DNA of 64,000 bases from Hyphomicrobiales bacterium (GCA_900467185.1 UBPA01000003.1:248001-312000), one strand, 5' to 3'; shown: positions 26,310 through 34,682, counted from the stretch's first letter. Notes: generated by a model from the letters alone, not told the origin. Made by a program: numbers and translations.

Positions 26310-27041
26310 ATGTCCAAAACCGCCCGTTCTAATCTCCGCCGCAATCTGACAGGCGGCGTTCTCGGCGCTTTCGCGCTGACCGCCCTCATCATCGCCGTCA
26401 CGGCCGTGCGCGCCGGCGCCGCCGAGGAGGCCGTGGTCATTCCGCCGCCGAGCATCGACGAGAAAACGTCGGCCAAGACCGAAAAGGCCGTCTTCGCGGG
26501 CGGCTGTTTCTGGGGTGTTCAAGGGGTGTTCCAGCATGTGAAGGGCGTCACCAACGCCGTTTCCGGCTATTCAGGCGGCGCGAAGGAAACGGCCTCCTAC
26601 GAAACCGTCAGCGGCGGCAGGACCGGTCATGCGGAAGCGGTCGAGGTGACCTATGATCCCGCACAGGTCAGCTACGGCCAGCTGCTGCAGATCTTCTTCT
26701 CCGTTGCGCACAATCCGACGCAACTGAATTTCCAGGGACCCGACCACGGCACGCAGTATCGCTCGGCCATCTTCACGCTCAGCCCCGAGCAGAAGAAGGT
26801 CGCGGACGCCTATGTGGCGCAGCTCGACAAGGCAAAGGTGTTCCCGGACAAGGTCGTGACGGAGGTTGCCGATCTCAAAGGGTTCTACACGGCCGAGGCC
26901 TACCATCAGGACTTCCTGACCCTCAATCCGGATTATCCCTATATCGTCTATAACGATCTGCCGAAGATCGAGAACCTCAAGACTATCTTCCCAGAAACCT
27001 ACCGCGACAAGCCGGCGCTGGTCTCGCAGGCCAAAGGCTGA
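26310..27041 (+). CDS. msrA: exported or membrane-anchored methionine sulfoxide reductase A
   Basis: The 243-residue protein reduces the S-epimer of methionine sulfoxide. The MsrA domain starts with AVFAGGCFWGVQG, placing the catalytic cysteine at residue 66; GYSGG near 88, HAEAVEVTYDP near 108 and the FQGPDHGTQYRSAIF block near 143 are family hallmarks. Residues about 14-37 form a hydrophobic segment, so it is secreted to, or anchored facing, the periplasm. I see no second cysteine anywhere downstream, so this is a one-Cys form that must be recycled without an internal resolving cysteine. ATG 26310 is preceded by AGGGA. Confidence 0.92.
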   Translation: MSKTARSNLRRNLTGGVLGAFALTALIIAVTAVRAGAAEEAVVIPPPSIDEKTSAKTEKAVFAGGCFWGVQGVFQHVKGVTNAVSGYSGGAKETASYETVSGGRTGHAEAVEVTYDPAQVSYGQLLQIFFSVAHNPTQLNFQGPDHGTQYRSAIFTLSPEQKKVADAYVAQLDKAKVFPDKVVTEVADLKGFYTAEAYHQDFLTLNPDYPYIVYNDLPKIENLKTIFPETYRDKPALVSQAKG

Positions 27042-27112
27042 CGGCGTCTGAGTAACACCTCCGGGCATCTTGCCCTCGCGCACCTGAGTAAGTTGAGCGT
27101 TGCGAAATTCCC

Positions 27113-27155
27113 ACAGCCCTAAAACATGAACATAATAATCATGTTTTAGGGCTGT
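27113..27155. promoter_or_regulatory. 17-bp inverted repeat with an embedded RirA/IRO-type box
   Basis: The arms ACAGCCCTAAAACATGA (27113-27129) and TCATGTTTTAGGGCTGT (27139-27155) are perfectly complementary around a 9-bp AT-rich spacer. The centre reads TGA-ACATAATAA-TCA, an exact TGA-N9-TCA, the core of the rhizobial iron-responsive operator bound by RirA. It lies 56 bp upstream of the TonB receptor gene. As RNA it could also serve as a terminator for msrA, although no T-tract follows. Confidence 0.6.
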
Positions 27156-27171
27156 CATTGTGACGGAATCT

Positions 27172-27186
27172 TGATAGTGAAAATCA
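27172..27186. promoter_or_regulatory. second TGA-N9-TCA (IRO-like) box
   Basis: TGA-TAGTGAAAA-TCA occurs 25 bp upstream of the TonB receptor start codon, and 45 bp from the first such box. The flanks are AT-rich, as in known iron-responsive operators. Confidence 0.45.
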
Positions 27187-27210
27187 ACTTTTCACCGAGA
27201 GATAAGTCGC

Positions 27211-29385
27211 ATGCCCCGTCGTTTTCCGCTTCGCGCCGCCCTCGTCGCCAGCACATCGATCCTCGCCATCGGCCTTTCCTTTACAGGCACGGCCTCTGCA
27301 CAGGACGCAGCCACAGGCCAGGCGACGGTGCTGGAGGAGATCGTCGTCACCGGTGGCAGCGGCGGCGTCATCACGGGCGATGGCTATGTCGGGACGGCGA
27401 GCGCAACCGGCGCGAAGACGGACACGCCCTTCCTCCAGACGCCGCAATCCATCTCCTCGGTCACGGACGCGCAGCTTGAGGACCGCAATCCGCAGTCGCT
27501 TCAGGAGACCCTCGCCTACACGCCCGGTACGCGCGTCGGCGCTTTCGGCTTCGACCCGCGCTTCGACAGCTTTTCCGTCCGCGGCTTCGACGTCACCTAT
27601 ACCGGCATCTTCCGCGACAACCTGCGCCAGCCGGGCGCGGGCTCCTCGCTCTTCAAGACGGAACCCTATGGGCTCGAAGGCGTCTCAATCCTGCGCGGAC
27701 CGTCCTCCGCCCTCTACGGCGCATCCGGCGCCGGCGGTCTCTACAACCTGATCACCAAGCGCCCGACGATCGAGCCACTGCGCGAGATCGAGCTGCAATA
27801 CGGCACGAACCAGCGCTATCAGGGCCAGTTCGACCTCTCCGGTCCGATCAACGAAACCGACCCGGTCTACTACCGCCTGACCGGCCTGCTGCGCGATGCC
27901 GATACCGAACAGGTCTCCGTTTCCGACGACCGCGCCTATATCGCGCCCGCGATCACCTGGAAGCCCGACGAAGATACCAAGCTCACCATCCTTGGCGAAT
28001 ATTCCCGCACGAAATCCGGTGGCACGGCCGCCTATTACAACGATCCGCTGACCGGCAAGGTCACCGATATCTTCGGCGGCAATCCGGATTTCAACGATTC
28101 CGTCCAGAAACAGGCGCGGTTCGGCTACGAGTTCGAGCACCGGCTGAACGACGTCTTCGTCTTCCGCCAGAACGCCCGTCTCTCGACCCTCAACATCGAT
28201 GCCGATTACGCCTTCGCCTATGCGCCCAACGCACTCGACCCGACTTTGCTCGACAGCAGCGCCGGAACCTTCGATGAGCGCCTGACGGCCGGCGTCATCG
28301 ACAACCAGATCGAAGCGACGTTCGCGACCGGCGCGCTCGACCATACCCTCCTCCTGGGCGTCGATTTCCAGAAGCTGCGCTATCGCTCGCTCGACGGCAC
28401 CGGAACCGCGCCGCCGCTCGACACTGCCAACCCGAATGCCGGGCGCGATGTGGATCCCATTCCCTTCTCCACCCGCACCGTTCAGGACCAGTGGCAGATC
28501 GGCACCTATGTCCAGGACCAGATCCGCTACGATGCCTGGACGCTGACGCTCGGCGGCCGCTACGACTGGGTGGATACGGACACCGACGACACCGTGCTGG
28601 CAAGCGGCGACACGACCACCACGTCGCAGCGCGACAAGGCGTTTTCCGGCCGCATCGGCCTGACTTACGAGACAGATTTCGGCCTCGCACCCTATGCCAG
28701 CTACTCCACGGCCTTCTCGCCCAATGCCGGGATCAACCAGGAAACGCGCCGGCCCTTCGACCCGACGGAGAGCCAGCAGCAGGAAATCGGCGTGAAGTAT
28801 CTTCTGCCCGACAGCAACACGCTCCTGACCGCCGCCCTGTTCAATATCGATCAGGACAATGGCCTCTACTACGAAGTCGTCAACCTGCCGACGGAGCCTG
28901 AGAACATCCAGGTCCAGCGCGGCAAGCTGCGCTCGCGCGGGCTGGAGCTGGAGGCAACAACCAGCCTCGACAACGGGCTCTCGCTGACGGCGTCCTACAC
29001 CTACACGCATATGAAGATCATCGAGGGGCCGGCGGACAGCCAGGGCAATTTCGTCTCGTCGGTTCCGTTGCATATGGCCTCGGTCTGGGCGAACTACGAC
29101 ATGCCGGAAGATACGTTCGCACATGGGCTGGGCGTCGGAGCCGGCGCGCGCTTCATCGGCTCGAGTTTCGGCAACGACATCAACACGGTGAAGAATTCCT
29201 CGCGGGTTCTGTTCGATGCCGCCGTACACTACGATTTCGCCGCGATCGACAAGAAGTACGAGGGGCTGAAGCTGCAGGTCAACGCCACCAACCTTTTCGA
29301 CCGGCGAGATGCCGTCTGCTCGGGCGGCTTCTGCTATCGTGATCAGGGCCGCACCGTCATCGGCTCGCTCAAATATAGCTGGTAG
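27211..29385 (+). CDS. TonB-dependent siderophore receptor
   Basis: The 724-residue outer-membrane protein has a signal peptide ending TASAQDA near residue 31, a TonB-box-like EEIVVTGG near 45, a plug domain (about 70-180, including LQTPQSISSVTDAQLEDRNP cited in part, and ILRGPSSALYGASGAGGLYN) and a beta-barrel that ends in the sequence GSLKYSW with a terminal aromatic residue. The ILRGPSSALYG motif places it with ferrichrome/hydroxamate-type siderophore receptors (FhuA/FoxA group). It is the first of three tightly spaced genes with an FhuF-like reductase and a siderophore-binding protein. Two iron-operator-like boxes precede it. Confidence 0.93.
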   Translation: MPRRFPLRAALVASTSILAIGLSFTGTASAQDAATGQATVLEEIVVTGGSGGVITGDGYVGTASATGAKTDTPFLQTPQSISSVTDAQLEDRNPQSLQETLAYTPGTRVGAFGFDPRFDSFSVRGFDVTYTGIFRDNLRQPGAGSSLFKTEPYGLEGVSILRGPSSALYGASGAGGLYNLITKRPTIEPLREIELQYGTNQRYQGQFDLSGPINETDPVYYRLTGLLRDADTEQVSVSDDRAYIAPAITWKPDEDTKLTILGEYSRTKSGGTAAYYNDPLTGKVTDIFGGNPDFNDSVQKQARFGYEFEHRLNDVFVFRQNARLSTLNIDADYAFAYAPNALDPTLLDSSAGTFDERLTAGVIDNQIEATFATGALDHTLLLGVDFQKLRYRSLDGTGTAPPLDTANPNAGRDVDPIPFSTRTVQDQWQIGTYVQDQIRYDAWTLTLGGRYDWVDTDTDDTVLASGDTTTTSQRDKAFSGRIGLTYETDFGLAPYASYSTAFSPNAGINQETRRPFDPTESQQQEIGVKYLLPDSNTLLTAALFNIDQDNGLYYEVVNLPTEPENIQVQRGKLRSRGLELEATTSLDNGLSLTASYTYTHMKIIEGPADSQGNFVSSVPLHMASVWANYDMPEDTFAHGLGVGAGARFIGSSFGNDINTVKNSSRVLFDAAVHYDFAAIDKKYEGLKLQVNATNLFDRRDAVCSGGFCYRDQGRTVIGSLKYSW

Positions 29386-29391
29386 GCCCGG

Positions 29392-30171
29392 ATGATCCCG
29401 ACCCCTTCCCCGTCAACGAACGACGCCTTCCGGCCGCCGGAACTGAAATCGGTCTTTACCGGCGAGCATGCCTGGTGCGGCGAAAAGATGATGCTGTCGC
29501 GGGATCTGGAAGGGGCTCTGCCCCTTGCCGGATTCTTTTCGTCTCCGGCCTTTACCGCGGCGCTCGATCGCTATGCGCAAACCCACGGCGGCAGCGACCG
29601 GCGGGCGATAGCCTCCATGTGGTCGCTCTATTACTTCGCCGGACTGACGATCCCCTTCATCGTCGCACGCCGGGCCGACTATGTCCTCCCGGTCGATCTC
29701 GCCAGCATGACCATCGCGCTTGCCGAAGACGGCCTGCCGCGGGCCTTTGGTCTCGAGACCGAGGGCGACTGGAGCGAGACCGACGCGGCCGATGGCGCGG
29801 ACGGCTATGTCGTGCCGCTGGTCCACCGGCACCTTGCCGCCGTGGTCGCGGCGATGAAAGCCGCCGCAGGTCTCGCACCGAAACTCGCCTGGAACAATGC
29901 GGCCGTCTATATCGATTACGCGATCAATGCCACGGCACCGGCCGGCGGCAGCGACGACTGGGCGGCCCGCCCGCTGTTCGAGCAGCCGGTGCTCGCGGAT
30001 GGCACGGCGAACCCCTTCCGCGGCTGTCTGCGCCATGAGCCCGTCGGCGACGAGACCGTCTGTCGCCGCAAGGTCTGCTGCTTGCGCTACCTCCTTCCCG
30101 GCATTCCGAGCTGCGGCGCGCTCTGCGCTCTGCCCAGCCAGCGCGGTGAAGCCTCGCCAAAAGGACACTGA
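29392..30171 (+). CDS. FhuF-like siderophore-iron reductase
   Basis: The 259-residue cytosolic protein follows the receptor by 6 nt. FhuF proteins bind a [2Fe-2S] cluster through a C-terminal cysteine group and reduce ferric hydroxamates to release iron. The C-terminal motif here is VCCLRYLLPGIPSCGALCAL near residues 226-245: two adjacent Cys, ten residues, Cys, three residues, Cys. Known FhuF spacing is CC-x10-C-x2-C, so this copy has one extra residue in the last loop. Upstream conserved parts include SMWSLYYFAGLTIPFIV near residue 66 and NNAAVYIDYAI near 167. The next gene starts 6 nt after its stop. Confidence 0.83.
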   Translation: MIPTPSPSTNDAFRPPELKSVFTGEHAWCGEKMMLSRDLEGALPLAGFFSSPAFTAALDRYAQTHGGSDRRAIASMWSLYYFAGLTIPFIVARRADYVLPVDLASMTIALAEDGLPRAFGLETEGDWSETDAADGADGYVVPLVHRHLAAVVAAMKAAAGLAPKLAWNNAAVYIDYAINATAPAGGSDDWAARPLFEQPVLADGTANPFRGCLRHEPVGDETVCRRKVCCLRYLLPGIPSCGALCALPSQRGEASPKGH

Positions 30172-30177
30172 GACCCG

Positions 30178-31302
30178 ATGTTTTCGCGCCGCCTGTTCGC
30201 CGTTCTTCTCTGTCTGGTCTCGCTGGTCGCCGCTCTCCCGGCGGGTACGGCAAGCGCCTCCACCTTCCCTTTGACCGTCACCGATTCCATCGGGCGCACC
30301 GTGACGATCAAGGAGAAGCCGAAGGCGATCCTGCTCGGCAGCGGCTTCAACCTCGTCGCGCTCTCGCTTCTTCATCCGGATCCCGTCAGCCTGCTTGCAG
30401 GCTGGTCGGGCGACATGAAGGGCGACAACCCGGAAATCTACGCCGCCTTCGAGAAGCGCTTTCCCGACATCGCGAAGCTCCCCACCATCGGCGACGGCAC
30501 TGGCGACGGCCTGTCCTTCGAGACGATCCTGTCGCTGAACGCCGATCTCGCGATCATGGCGAACTGGCAGGCCGATACCGAACTCGGCAAGCGCGCCATC
30601 GACTATCTGGAAAGCACGGGCGTCCCCGTCATCGTGGTGGATTTCAACGGCGACGCGCTGAAGAACACACCCTCCGCCATGCGCCTGCTCGGCACCGTCC
30701 TTGATCGCGAAGCGCAGGCCGAGGATTTCGCGACCTTCTACGAGACGCATCTGCAGCACATTCGCGACCGCGTGGCACAGGCGGCCGCTCCCGGCCCGAC
30801 GGTGCTGATGGATGCCTTCCCCAACCCGGACAAGTGCTGCTACGCCTATGGCACGGGCGGACTGGGCGCCTTCATCGGCCTCACCGGCAGCCGGAACATC
30901 GCGGAAGGCAACCTGCCCGCTCAGGGCGGCATCGTCAGCACGGAATATCTGATCGGCGCCGACCCCGAGGTCTATATCGCAACCGGCTCCCCTGGCGGCA
31001 CCTACAGCACGTTTTCCATCGGCCCCGGCGTGCCGGATGCCGAGGCTCGGAAGACGCTCGCGCAGGTCGTCACCTCCCCCATTCTCGCCAACCTCAAGGG
31101 CGTGCGCGACAAGCGGGTGCACGGTTTGTGGAATTTCTTCAACGCGGTGCCGCTCAACATCCTCGCGGCAGAAGCCTTCGCCCGCTGGCTTCGACCCGAT
31201 CTCTTCGCCGATCTCGACCCGAAGGCGACGCTTGCCGAGATCAACACCCGCTTCGCCGCGGTCCCGTTCGAAGGCGCCTACTGGATCAGCCTCTCGGAAT
31301 GA
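30178..31302 (+). CDS. iron-siderophore ABC transporter substrate-binding protein
   Basis: The 374-residue periplasmic protein has a signal peptide (about residues 1-26, ending GTASAS) and a TroA/FhuD-type fold: DSIGRTVTIKEKPKAILLGS begins the N-lobe, and TNP-like SRNIAEGNLPAQGGIVSTEY near residue 237 the C-lobe. There is no lipobox. No permease or ATPase gene follows; a terminator and an opposing gene come next. It must share a membrane translocator encoded elsewhere. A Cys pair in NPDKCCYAYG near residue 220 is unusual for the family. Confidence 0.85.
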   Translation: MFSRRLFAVLLCLVSLVAALPAGTASASTFPLTVTDSIGRTVTIKEKPKAILLGSGFNLVALSLLHPDPVSLLAGWSGDMKGDNPEIYAAFEKRFPDIAKLPTIGDGTGDGLSFETILSLNADLAIMANWQADTELGKRAIDYLESTGVPVIVVDFNGDALKNTPSAMRLLGTVLDREAQAEDFATFYETHLQHIRDRVAQAAAPGPTVLMDAFPNPDKCCYAYGTGGLGAFIGLTGSRNIAEGNLPAQGGIVSTEYLIGADPEVYIATGSPGGTYSTFSIGPGVPDAEARKTLAQVVTSPILANLKGVRDKRVHGLWNFFNAVPLNILAAEAFARWLRPDLFADLDPKATLAEINTRFAAVPFEGAYWISLSE

Positions 31303-31324
31303 TGCTGTCCCATCCGGACATGAA

Positions 31325-31355
31325 AACGCCGGCGCGGAGCGATCCGGCCGGCGTT
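31325..31355. terminator. bidirectional terminator hairpin
   Basis: AACGCCGGC (31325-31333) and GCCGGCGTT (31347-31355) pair perfectly. Read on the minus strand the stem is followed by TTTTC, so it best serves the DUF892 gene, but it also lies 23 bp beyond the end of the siderophore operon. Confidence 0.75.
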
Positions 31356-31380
31356 CTCGTCTGTGGCATCAGCCTGAAGC

Positions 31381-31884
31381 TCAGGCTGCCTTCGCCTTGG
31401 TCATGGCGCTGGCATTGACCGCCTTCGACAGCTTCGTCAAGTCGGCGTCGGTCTTTTCTTCCTGCTTCAGCGTCTCGTCCAGCAGCTTGACGGCCTCATC
31501 GAGACCGAGCAGACCGGCCCATGTCTTCAGCGTGCCGTAGCGCGCCATTTCATAGTGCTCGACGGCCTGTGCCGTGGCGAGAAGACCGGCATCGACGGCC
31601 GGCGAGCCCTTGAATTCCTCCAGGACTTCCTCGCCCTCCTCGATGATGCCTTCGATGGCGGCACAGGTCTTGCCGGTCGCGCGCTTGCCGAAGATTTCGA
31701 AAACCTGCTGGAGACGTTCGATCTGGCCTTCGGTCTCTTCACGGTGCTTTTCGAAAGCAGCCTTCAGCTCCGGGCTCTGCGCACCGCGGGCCATCTTCGG
31801 CAGCGTCTTCGCAATCTTCTTTTCGGCGTAGTAGACATCCTTGAGCATGTCGTGGAACAGATCCTCGAGAGCTTTTCCTGCCAT
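31381..31884 (-). CDS. DUF892 ferritin-like protein (YciF/YciE type)
   Basis: The 167-residue protein is a four-helix ferritin-like protein of the DUF892 family, induced by stress in several bacteria. It opens LEDLFHDMLKDVYYAEKKIAK (cited in part) and carries the expected carboxylate/histidine ligands in EDLFHDMLKD, KHREETEGQIERLQQVF near residue 45, and AVEHYEMARYGTL near 108. The C-terminus is lysine/alanine-rich. AAGGA precedes ATG 31884. It is convergent with the siderophore operon and transcribed alone. Confidence 0.9.
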   Translation of the reverse strand: MAGKALEDLFHDMLKDVYYAEKKIAKTLPKMARGAQSPELKAAFEKHREETEGQIERLQQVFEIFGKRATGKTCAAIEGIIEEGEEVLEEFKGSPAVDAGLLATAQAVEHYEMARYGTLKTWAGLLGLDEAVKLLDETLKQEEKTDADLTKLSKAVNASAMTKAKAA

Positions 31885-32057
31885 GGTTTTATCCTTTCAC
31901 GGGGTCCGCGGGACAGGCTTGCCGCCGCGGTGGTTCAAACGGTGTTTCTGCGGCTGAGGAACTTGGCGATCTCACCTTTGTTCCCCTTTTGATTCACCGC
32001 GTCCGCTTTCAACCCGGCCGTGTCGTCCCTATATAGGAATGCATGGGGAGGCCGTTC

Positions 32058-32591
32058 ATGCTTTGGATTTCGCTCGCGATCGCGAGCTTCGTGGTCGTCG
32101 CGCTTGCCGTCTGGGACCAGCGGTTTCGCAAGATGGCCGAGCCGGCGCTTTCGGTGCTCGTCGCCGTTGGCCTCGTCAGTGCTTTCGTCGTCTGGTGGAC
32201 CGACGACAATGCCCGTCCGCCAGAACCGTTGTCGCCGGTTACGGCAGATCGACCCGTCGCGACGATCGCGGACAGCCAGGTCCGGCTGGAAAATCTGAAA
32301 TTCGAAAAGAGCACCCCGGCCAGCAGCTATGTCGTGACCGGCACGGTCCACAATGACGGCACCGCCTTCCTCGATTACTTCACTCTCGACGTCACGCTCG
32401 ATGATTGCCCGTCGGGCACCTGCCGCACGATCGGTCGCGACGATGCACTGATCATCGCCCGCATCCCGCCGGGTCATTCTGCTCCGCTCCGCACCTCCCT
32501 CGTCTTCCCCGCACCCCGCACAGGCCCGCCCGAAGCACCAAAATGGACGACCGCGATCGTCAAGATCCAGTCTTCCCCCGCCGGTCCGTAA
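32058..32591 (+). CDS. small membrane protein with a beta-rich periplasmic domain
   Basis: The family is not recognised. The 177-residue protein has two N-terminal hydrophobic helices (LWISLAIASFVVVALAVW at residues 2-19 and ALSVLVAVGLVSAFVVWW near 30-47) and then a soluble domain of about 110 residues. The domain pattern (LENLKFEKSTPASSYVVTGT, then DYFTLDVTLDDCPSGTCRTI, then RIPPGHSAPLRTSLVF) resembles FxLYD-type beta-sandwich domains that carry a TVHNDGTA motif. I chose ATG 32058 because GGGGAGG lies 7 nt upstream; an ATG at 32043 adds only five residues. Confidence 0.65.
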   Translation: MLWISLAIASFVVVALAVWDQRFRKMAEPALSVLVAVGLVSAFVVWWTDDNARPPEPLSPVTADRPVATIADSQVRLENLKFEKSTPASSYVVTGTVHNDGTAFLDYFTLDVTLDDCPSGTCRTIGRDDALIIARIPPGHSAPLRTSLVFPAPRTGPPEAPKWTTAIVKIQSSPAGP

Positions 32592-32684
32592 TCGGAGATC
32601 GAAGACCGTCGTAAGGGCCTCGACAGTCAGCGCCCGATGACGGACACTCGACCGGAACGCAGGCGCCGACCCAGGACACAGACC

Positions 32685-33170
32685 ATGCCCGAAATCACGA
32701 CAGAACCCACCACCTCCGACGATCGCGACCTCGTCATCACCCGCCACATCGCCGCCTCGCCGAACGCCTTGTTCCGCTGCTGGACGGAGCCTGCGCTCAT
32801 CCAGCAATGGTTCGTGCCGAAACCCTGGACGATTGCGACGGCCGAGGTCGATCTGCGCGTCGGCGGCTCGAACCTGATCGTCATGAAGAGCCCGGAAGGT
32901 GAGGAAATGCCCAATCGCGGCGTCTATCTCGAGGTCGTGCCGGATCGGAAGATCGTTTTCACCGATGCCTATATCCGCGCATGGACGCCGTCGGAAAAAC
33001 CTTTCATGACCGGCATCATCACCTTCGAGCCGGAGAACGACGGCACACGCTACACAGCCCGCGTCCGCCACTGGACGAAGACCGATCGCGATGCGCATGA
33101 GCAGATGGGCTTCCACGAAGGCTGGAACCAGTGCGCCGACCAGCTGGCGGCCCTTGCCGCAACTCTCTGA
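32685..33170 (+). CDS. SRPBCC / AHSA1-family protein
   Basis: The 161-residue protein has the START-like fold of the Aha1 C-terminal homology family. Typical features are LVITRHIAASPNALFRCWTE near residue 14, WFVPKPWTIATAEVDLRVGG near 42, and TARVRHWTKTDRDAHEQMGF near 125, ending GWNQCADQLAAL. Such proteins bind hydrophobic small ligands; the ligand is not predictable. It lies about 60 bp upstream of the cobalamin riboswitch but no functional link is apparent. The ATG at 32685 follows AGGA. Confidence 0.88.
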   Translation: MPEITTEPTTSDDRDLVITRHIAASPNALFRCWTEPALIQQWFVPKPWTIATAEVDLRVGGSNLIVMKSPEGEEMPNRGVYLEVVPDRKIVFTDAYIRAWTPSEKPFMTGIITFEPENDGTRYTARVRHWTKTDRDAHEQMGFHEGWNQCADQLAALAATL

Positions 33171-33231
33171 TCCGTGCGACAGGCGGATCACGGCGATTGA
33201 CAGCCGTTCCGCACACGTCATAGTGATCCTC

Positions 33232-33475
33232 ATCAATAGGTTCTCCGGGTGCCACACCATCCGGGGAGTAAATGGGAACGTGACGGGTGGACCCAGTGCG
33301 GCACCTCAATCACGGCCGACCCCGCGACTGTAGAGCGGTCAGGGTCTTTCATGCCGGGCAACCGGTAGAAGCCACTGTGGTGACGGGGACATCTCCGATC
33401 TGCGGGAAGGCGAGAAAGATCCGACGATGCCATCCGGCATCAGACGCCGCGAGCCAGGACACCTGCCGATTGATG
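33232..33475 (+). promoter_or_regulatory. cobalamin (B12) riboswitch
   Basis: The conserved cobalamin riboswitch elements can be followed: TAGGTTCTCCGGGTGCC, AATGGGAACGTGACGGGTGG, the core ACCCCGCGACTGTAGAGCGG, AAGCCACTGTGG, GCGGGAAGGCG, and the closing GCGAGCCAGGACACCTGCCG. It is followed 60 bp later by cbtB. High cobalamin should switch off the cobalt uptake genes. The exact ends are approximate. Confidence 0.95.
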
Positions 33476-33533
33476 TCGGGCATTTCGCCCAAAGGAGTGG
33501 GACACGTCCCACATTGCCATCACGGAGGTTGTC

Positions 33534-33710
33534 ATGGCTGTTACCAACGCATCTGGCGTTTCGCTTTCCCTCAATGACCGCATGATTGCGGGTTTCCTGT
33601 CCCTGTGCATCGGGGCGTTCCTCGTGTTCGGCGCCGGCCTGGCCAATTCGGCCGTGCTGCACGATACCGCGCACGACGTCCGCCACTCGTTCGGCTTCCC
33701 CTGCCACTAG
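33534..33710 (+). CDS. cbtB: cobalt transporter subunit CbtB
   Basis: This is a 58-residue protein with one transmembrane helix (MIAGFLSLCIGAFLVFGAGL, about residues 16-35) and the CbtB hallmark C-terminus HDTAHDVRHSFGFPCH, rich in histidine and ending in a Cys-His pair likely to bind cobalt. CbtB and CbtA form a predicted cobalt importer found next to cobalamin genes or riboswitches. The gene follows the riboswitch directly and has CGGAGG 6 nt before its ATG. It is shorter than most gene-finding cut-offs. Confidence 0.93.
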   Translation: MAVTNASGVSLSLNDRMIAGFLSLCIGAFLVFGAGLANSAVLHDTAHDVRHSFGFPCH

Positions 33711-33916
33711 CGTAAACAGGCCCGATCTCTCAAGCGACAGGCGAGAGCAAAGCCCCGCAACCGGGACTTTGCGCCGCTGACGCCTGCATGCCCGACGTGG
33801 CCGCCCGCGCGTGCGCGCCGGCCGTGCTGCGCATCGTCGTGCCGACAGATCGGATCATTCCAAACATGCACAGGACGAGAGCACGCCGGCAAGGCGCTGC
33901 TCCGAAAGGAATATCT

Positions 33917-34675
33917 ATGATCGTCAAGACACTTCTGGCCGCCATCTGCGCCGGCCTTATCGCAGGCCTCTTCATGACGGCCGCACAGGAACTCCGCGTC
34001 GTGCCGCTGATCCTCCATGCGGAAACCTACGAGGGCGAACCCGCCCCGGGAGCCCCGGCGGCGCACGAGCATTCCGCACGTGACTCCGGCACGCTCTTTG
34101 CGACCCTCGCAGCCGCGCTGCAGCCGGTGACGCCGGCCTACGCGCATGACGGCGAGGCGCATGCGGAGGGCGGCATCATGTTCGGCATGAGCCGCTTTTC
34201 CGGTACGCTGATCGCCAATCTGGTGACGGGTGCCGGCTTCGGCCTCCTGCTGGGGGGCATCGGCATTCTGACCGGCAGCCCGCCGACCTTGCGCACCGGC
34301 CTCACCTGGGGTGCCCTCGGCTGGCTGTCGGTCCACATGCTTCCGGCTCTCGGCCTTCCCCCCGAACTGCCCGGCTTTCCCGCCGCCGACCTCGGCGATC
34401 GACAGACGTGGTGGCTCGTCACAGCGGCGCTCTCGGCGCTCGGTCTCGGCCTGATCGCGCTGCGACGGGAGATCGTGGCGAAGGGTGCGGGCTTTATTCT
34501 TCTTGCCCTGCCCCACATCTACGGCGCACCCCAGCCGGGCGATATCGCAAGCCCGGTTCCCGCCGTTCTCGGCGCGGAATTCGCGGTCGCGGCACTGGCA
34601 ACCACGCTGGCCTTCTGGCTCGTCCTCGGCACCGTCTCCGGCGCCCTCAACGACCGCTTTCTGAAAGTGGCATGA
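33917..34675 (+). CDS. cbtA: cobalt transporter CbtA
   Basis: The 252-residue inner-membrane protein fits the CbtA family, with about six membrane segments: the first is LLAAICAGLIAGLFMTAAQ (residues 6-24), followed by a periplasmic loop with His-rich AAHEHSARD and AYAHDGEAHAEGG. Other helices include FSGTLIANLVTGAGFGLLL near 93 and AVAALATTLAFWLVLGTVSG near 225. The conserved PHIYGAPQP motif is near residue 200. It works with CbtB, 206 bp upstream, under the same riboswitch. ATG 33917 has AAAGGA upstream. Confidence 0.93.
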   Translation: MIVKTLLAAICAGLIAGLFMTAAQELRVVPLILHAETYEGEPAPGAPAAHEHSARDSGTLFATLAAALQPVTPAYAHDGEAHAEGGIMFGMSRFSGTLIANLVTGAGFGLLLGGIGILTGSPPTLRTGLTWGALGWLSVHMLPALGLPPELPGFPAADLGDRQTWWLVTAALSALGLGLIALRREIVAKGAGFILLALPHIYGAPQPGDIASPVPAVLGAEFAVAALATTLAFWLVLGTVSGALNDRFLKVA

Positions 34676-34682
34676 CAAGAAA

